Made by a program: the position numbers and the translations under genes. 64,000 nucleotides of DNA from Hyphomicrobiales bacterium (GTDB taxonomy: Bacteria; Pseudomonadota; Alphaproteobacteria; Rhizobiales; Rhizobiaceae). Numbering within the stretch: the first letter of the stretch is position 1; each line of letters begins with the position of its first letter. The notes under the pieces are model-generated. The model saw only the letters and a list, made by a program, of their open reading frames with translations. It was not told the origin of the DNA and did no database searches. This document shows positions 63,148-64,000 of this stretch, piece after piece. The DNA lies in the NCBI GenBank assembly GCA_002401155.1, contig NVSG01000001.1, positions 1 through 64,000 of the forward strand. Direction: 5' to 3'.

Positions 63148-63492
63148 ATGAAACAACCTATCAAAACAACAATTACAGTCAGTGCCATATCTGTGGCCAT
63201 GTCGCTTGCAGTAACCGCCAGCACGTTTGCAGCCCCAACTTGCGGCACTCACGATCTCATCACCTCCACCCTCGCAGCACAATATAACGAAATTCCACTC
63301 CATCGTGGCCTGACACCGAAGGGCACAATGGTTGAAGTGTTCTCGTCAAAAGCAGGGACATTCACTGTGGTTATCACCATACCAACCGGCAGGAGTTGTC
63401 TTGTGACAGCGGGAACCCATTGGCAGGAAATTGATGCAGCGTCCCATGGTGGCGATAAAGACACTAGCGGGGTTTTAAATCGGGAATTTTAA
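63148..63492 (+). CDS. Small secreted hypothetical protein under a sigma-54 promoter
   Basis: This 114-residue protein has a signal peptide (TTITVSAISVAMSLAVTASTFA) and a short mature region with two Cys (PTCGTHDLI, GRSCLVTAGTHWQEID) and GTMVEVFSSKAGTFTVVIT. The start at 63148 follows GGAGGTAACT. I do not recognise the family. As the direct target of the sigma-54 circuit it may be an extracellular matrix or signalling component (inference). A large hairpin follows the gene. Confidence 0.7.
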   Translation: MKQPIKTTITVSAISVAMSLAVTASTFAAPTCGTHDLITSTLAAQYNEIPLHRGLTPKGTMVEVFSSKAGTFTVVITIPTGRSCLVTAGTHWQEIDAASHGGDKDTSGVLNREF

Positions 63493-63521
63493 GAATACGA
63501 ATACCAGCTCCACTCCCGGCC

Positions 63522-63575
63522 GCCAGCGGTCTCCGAACTCCCTCCCCCTTAGTGTTCGGCTCAAAGACCGCTGGC
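63522..63575. terminator. Long hairpin between the secreted-protein and regulator genes
   Basis: An 11-bp perfect outer stem (GCCAGCGGTCT / AGACCGCTGGC) and a 6-bp inner stem (CCGAAC / GTTCGG) with a 5-nt bulge on one side enclose a C-rich loop. A loose T-rich stretch (TTTATTT) follows after about 10 nt. It may terminate the small gene or act as a leader structure for the regulator gene. Confidence 0.55.
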
Positions 63576-63656
63576 AAGCTGCGTTTATTTACGTAGAGGA
63601 ACCGTGGATAAAAAGTGAGGGTTTACCGAATCGCCGTTAAATGTGATGTAGTGACC

Positions 63657-64000
63657 ATGTCACAAAAACAAAATGTACTTTTGGTTGAAGATGATCTTCC
63701 CATTGCGCGAGTCTATCAAGAGTATTTGAAGAAAGAACCCTATGCCCTCACCCACGTAGACTGCGGCAAGGATGCTCTCGACTTCATCGATCAAAATACC
63801 CCGGATGTGGTTATTCTTGATCTCAAGCTTCCCGACATGGATGGCATCGAAATTCTCAAACATATCCAGCAGCGCGCCATTGCGACGGCAGTTATTGTGA
63901 TCACCGCCCATGGCTCAGTAAATTCTGCGGTAGAAGCCATGCGCGAGGGCGCGGCAGATTTCATGATGAAGCCATTCAATGCCGACCGGCTGATTTTCAC
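63657..64000 (+). CDS. LuxO/SypG/NtrC-type response regulator, N-terminal part (3' end outside window)
   Basis: The visible 114 residues form a receiver: NVLLVEDDLPIARVYQEYL with the acidic pair, VVILDLKLPDMDGIEIL with the phospho-acceptor Asp, IVITAHGSVNSAVEAM with the switch Thr, and FMMKPFNADRL with the conserved Lys. The sequence is closest in feel to LuxO-type receivers (family recognition by eye), which precede AAA+ sigma-54 activator and Fis domains. Those domains should follow beyond 64000. The start is the ATG at 63657; no strong ribosome site is present. Confidence 0.78.
   Translation, partial: MSQKQNVLLVEDDLPIARVYQEYLKKEPYALTHVDCGKDALDFIDQNTPDVVILDLKLPDMDGIEILKHIQQRAIATAVIVITAHGSVNSAVEAMREGAADFMMKPFNADRLIF

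Noticed and set aside
63660-63911. Minus-strand frame opposite the response regulator
   Set aside because: Shadow of the receiver domain.
1-64000. CRISPR array, tRNA or rRNA genes
   Set aside because: No regularly spaced short repeats and no tRNA-like cloverleaf or rRNA sequence was noticed when reading both strands.

Overview
The window looks like the chromosome of an alphaproteobacterium, most likely a marine or host-associated member of the Hyphomicrobiales (inference). The grounds are moderate GC, FNR/FixK-type TTGATNNNNATCAA boxes, CueR/HmrR-type 19-bp-spacer promoters, an FTR1/WYL/OYE gene set of rhizobial flavour, and an IS427-group IS5 element. No rRNA or tRNA gene and no CRISPR array was seen.

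Layout. (1) 1-12.2 kb is a decaying accessory region. It holds the tail of a HicB-like antitoxin, an intact 830-bp IS5-family element with its target duplication, and broken genes for an FTR1 iron permease, an intradiol dioxygenase remnant, a conserved DUF protein, a WYL regulator and an Old Yellow Enzyme homologue. Intact genes (SAF-domain dehydrogenase, YegD-like Hsp70, Kef-type antiporter) lie between them. (2) 12.2-33.7 kb is a compact stress and envelope island: an FtsH-Lon-Usp operon, a class II glutamine amidotransferase with a formate/nitrite-type channel, a divergent ATP-grasp ligase, YjdF, a DASS carrier, a host-attachment-family protein, a Na/Pi cotransporter, an ABC/HlyD efflux operon with an RND protein, and a tandem Usp. 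Seven FNR-type boxes (four perfect) sit in front of these genes, which suggests one low-oxygen regulon. A ~100-bp direct repeat, containing the Na/Pi start codon and an FNR box, flanks the 7.5-kb efflux block. (3) 33.8-46.9 kb is a copper-handling island: two multicopper oxidases, TolC, CusF-like and PCuAC-like proteins, cytochromes c, small Cys/His secreted proteins and a His-tailed MFS carrier. Two MerR-type promoters are visible. Its right end is rearranged, with an L,D-transpeptidase chimera and a truncated cytochrome. (4) 47.5-54.9 kb is a five-gene alginate-like polysaccharide operon (Alg44, Alg8, AlgJ/X-like, Sel1/AlgK-like, AlgI). It has no alginate precursor, epimerase, lyase or outer-membrane porin genes. 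(5) 55.1-59.2 kb is a branched-chain 2-oxoacid dehydrogenase operon (E1a, E1b, E2) with a divergent Lrp/AsnC regulator. (6) 59.1-64 kb holds a PhnD-like binding protein with a hybrid kinase (receiver and Hpt), a small secreted protein behind a near-perfect sigma-54 promoter, and the start of a LuxO/SypG-like response regulator.

How they may work together (inference). The kinase and LuxO-like regulator resemble a syp/lux-type phosphorelay. A weaker sigma-54-like element lies upstream of the Alg44 gene, and Alg44 carries intact PilZ c-di-GMP motifs. The polysaccharide could therefore be controlled both transcriptionally and allosterically. The FNR boxes tie proteolysis, stress proteins, an uncharacterised ATP-grasp/amidotransferase pair and efflux to oxygen limitation.
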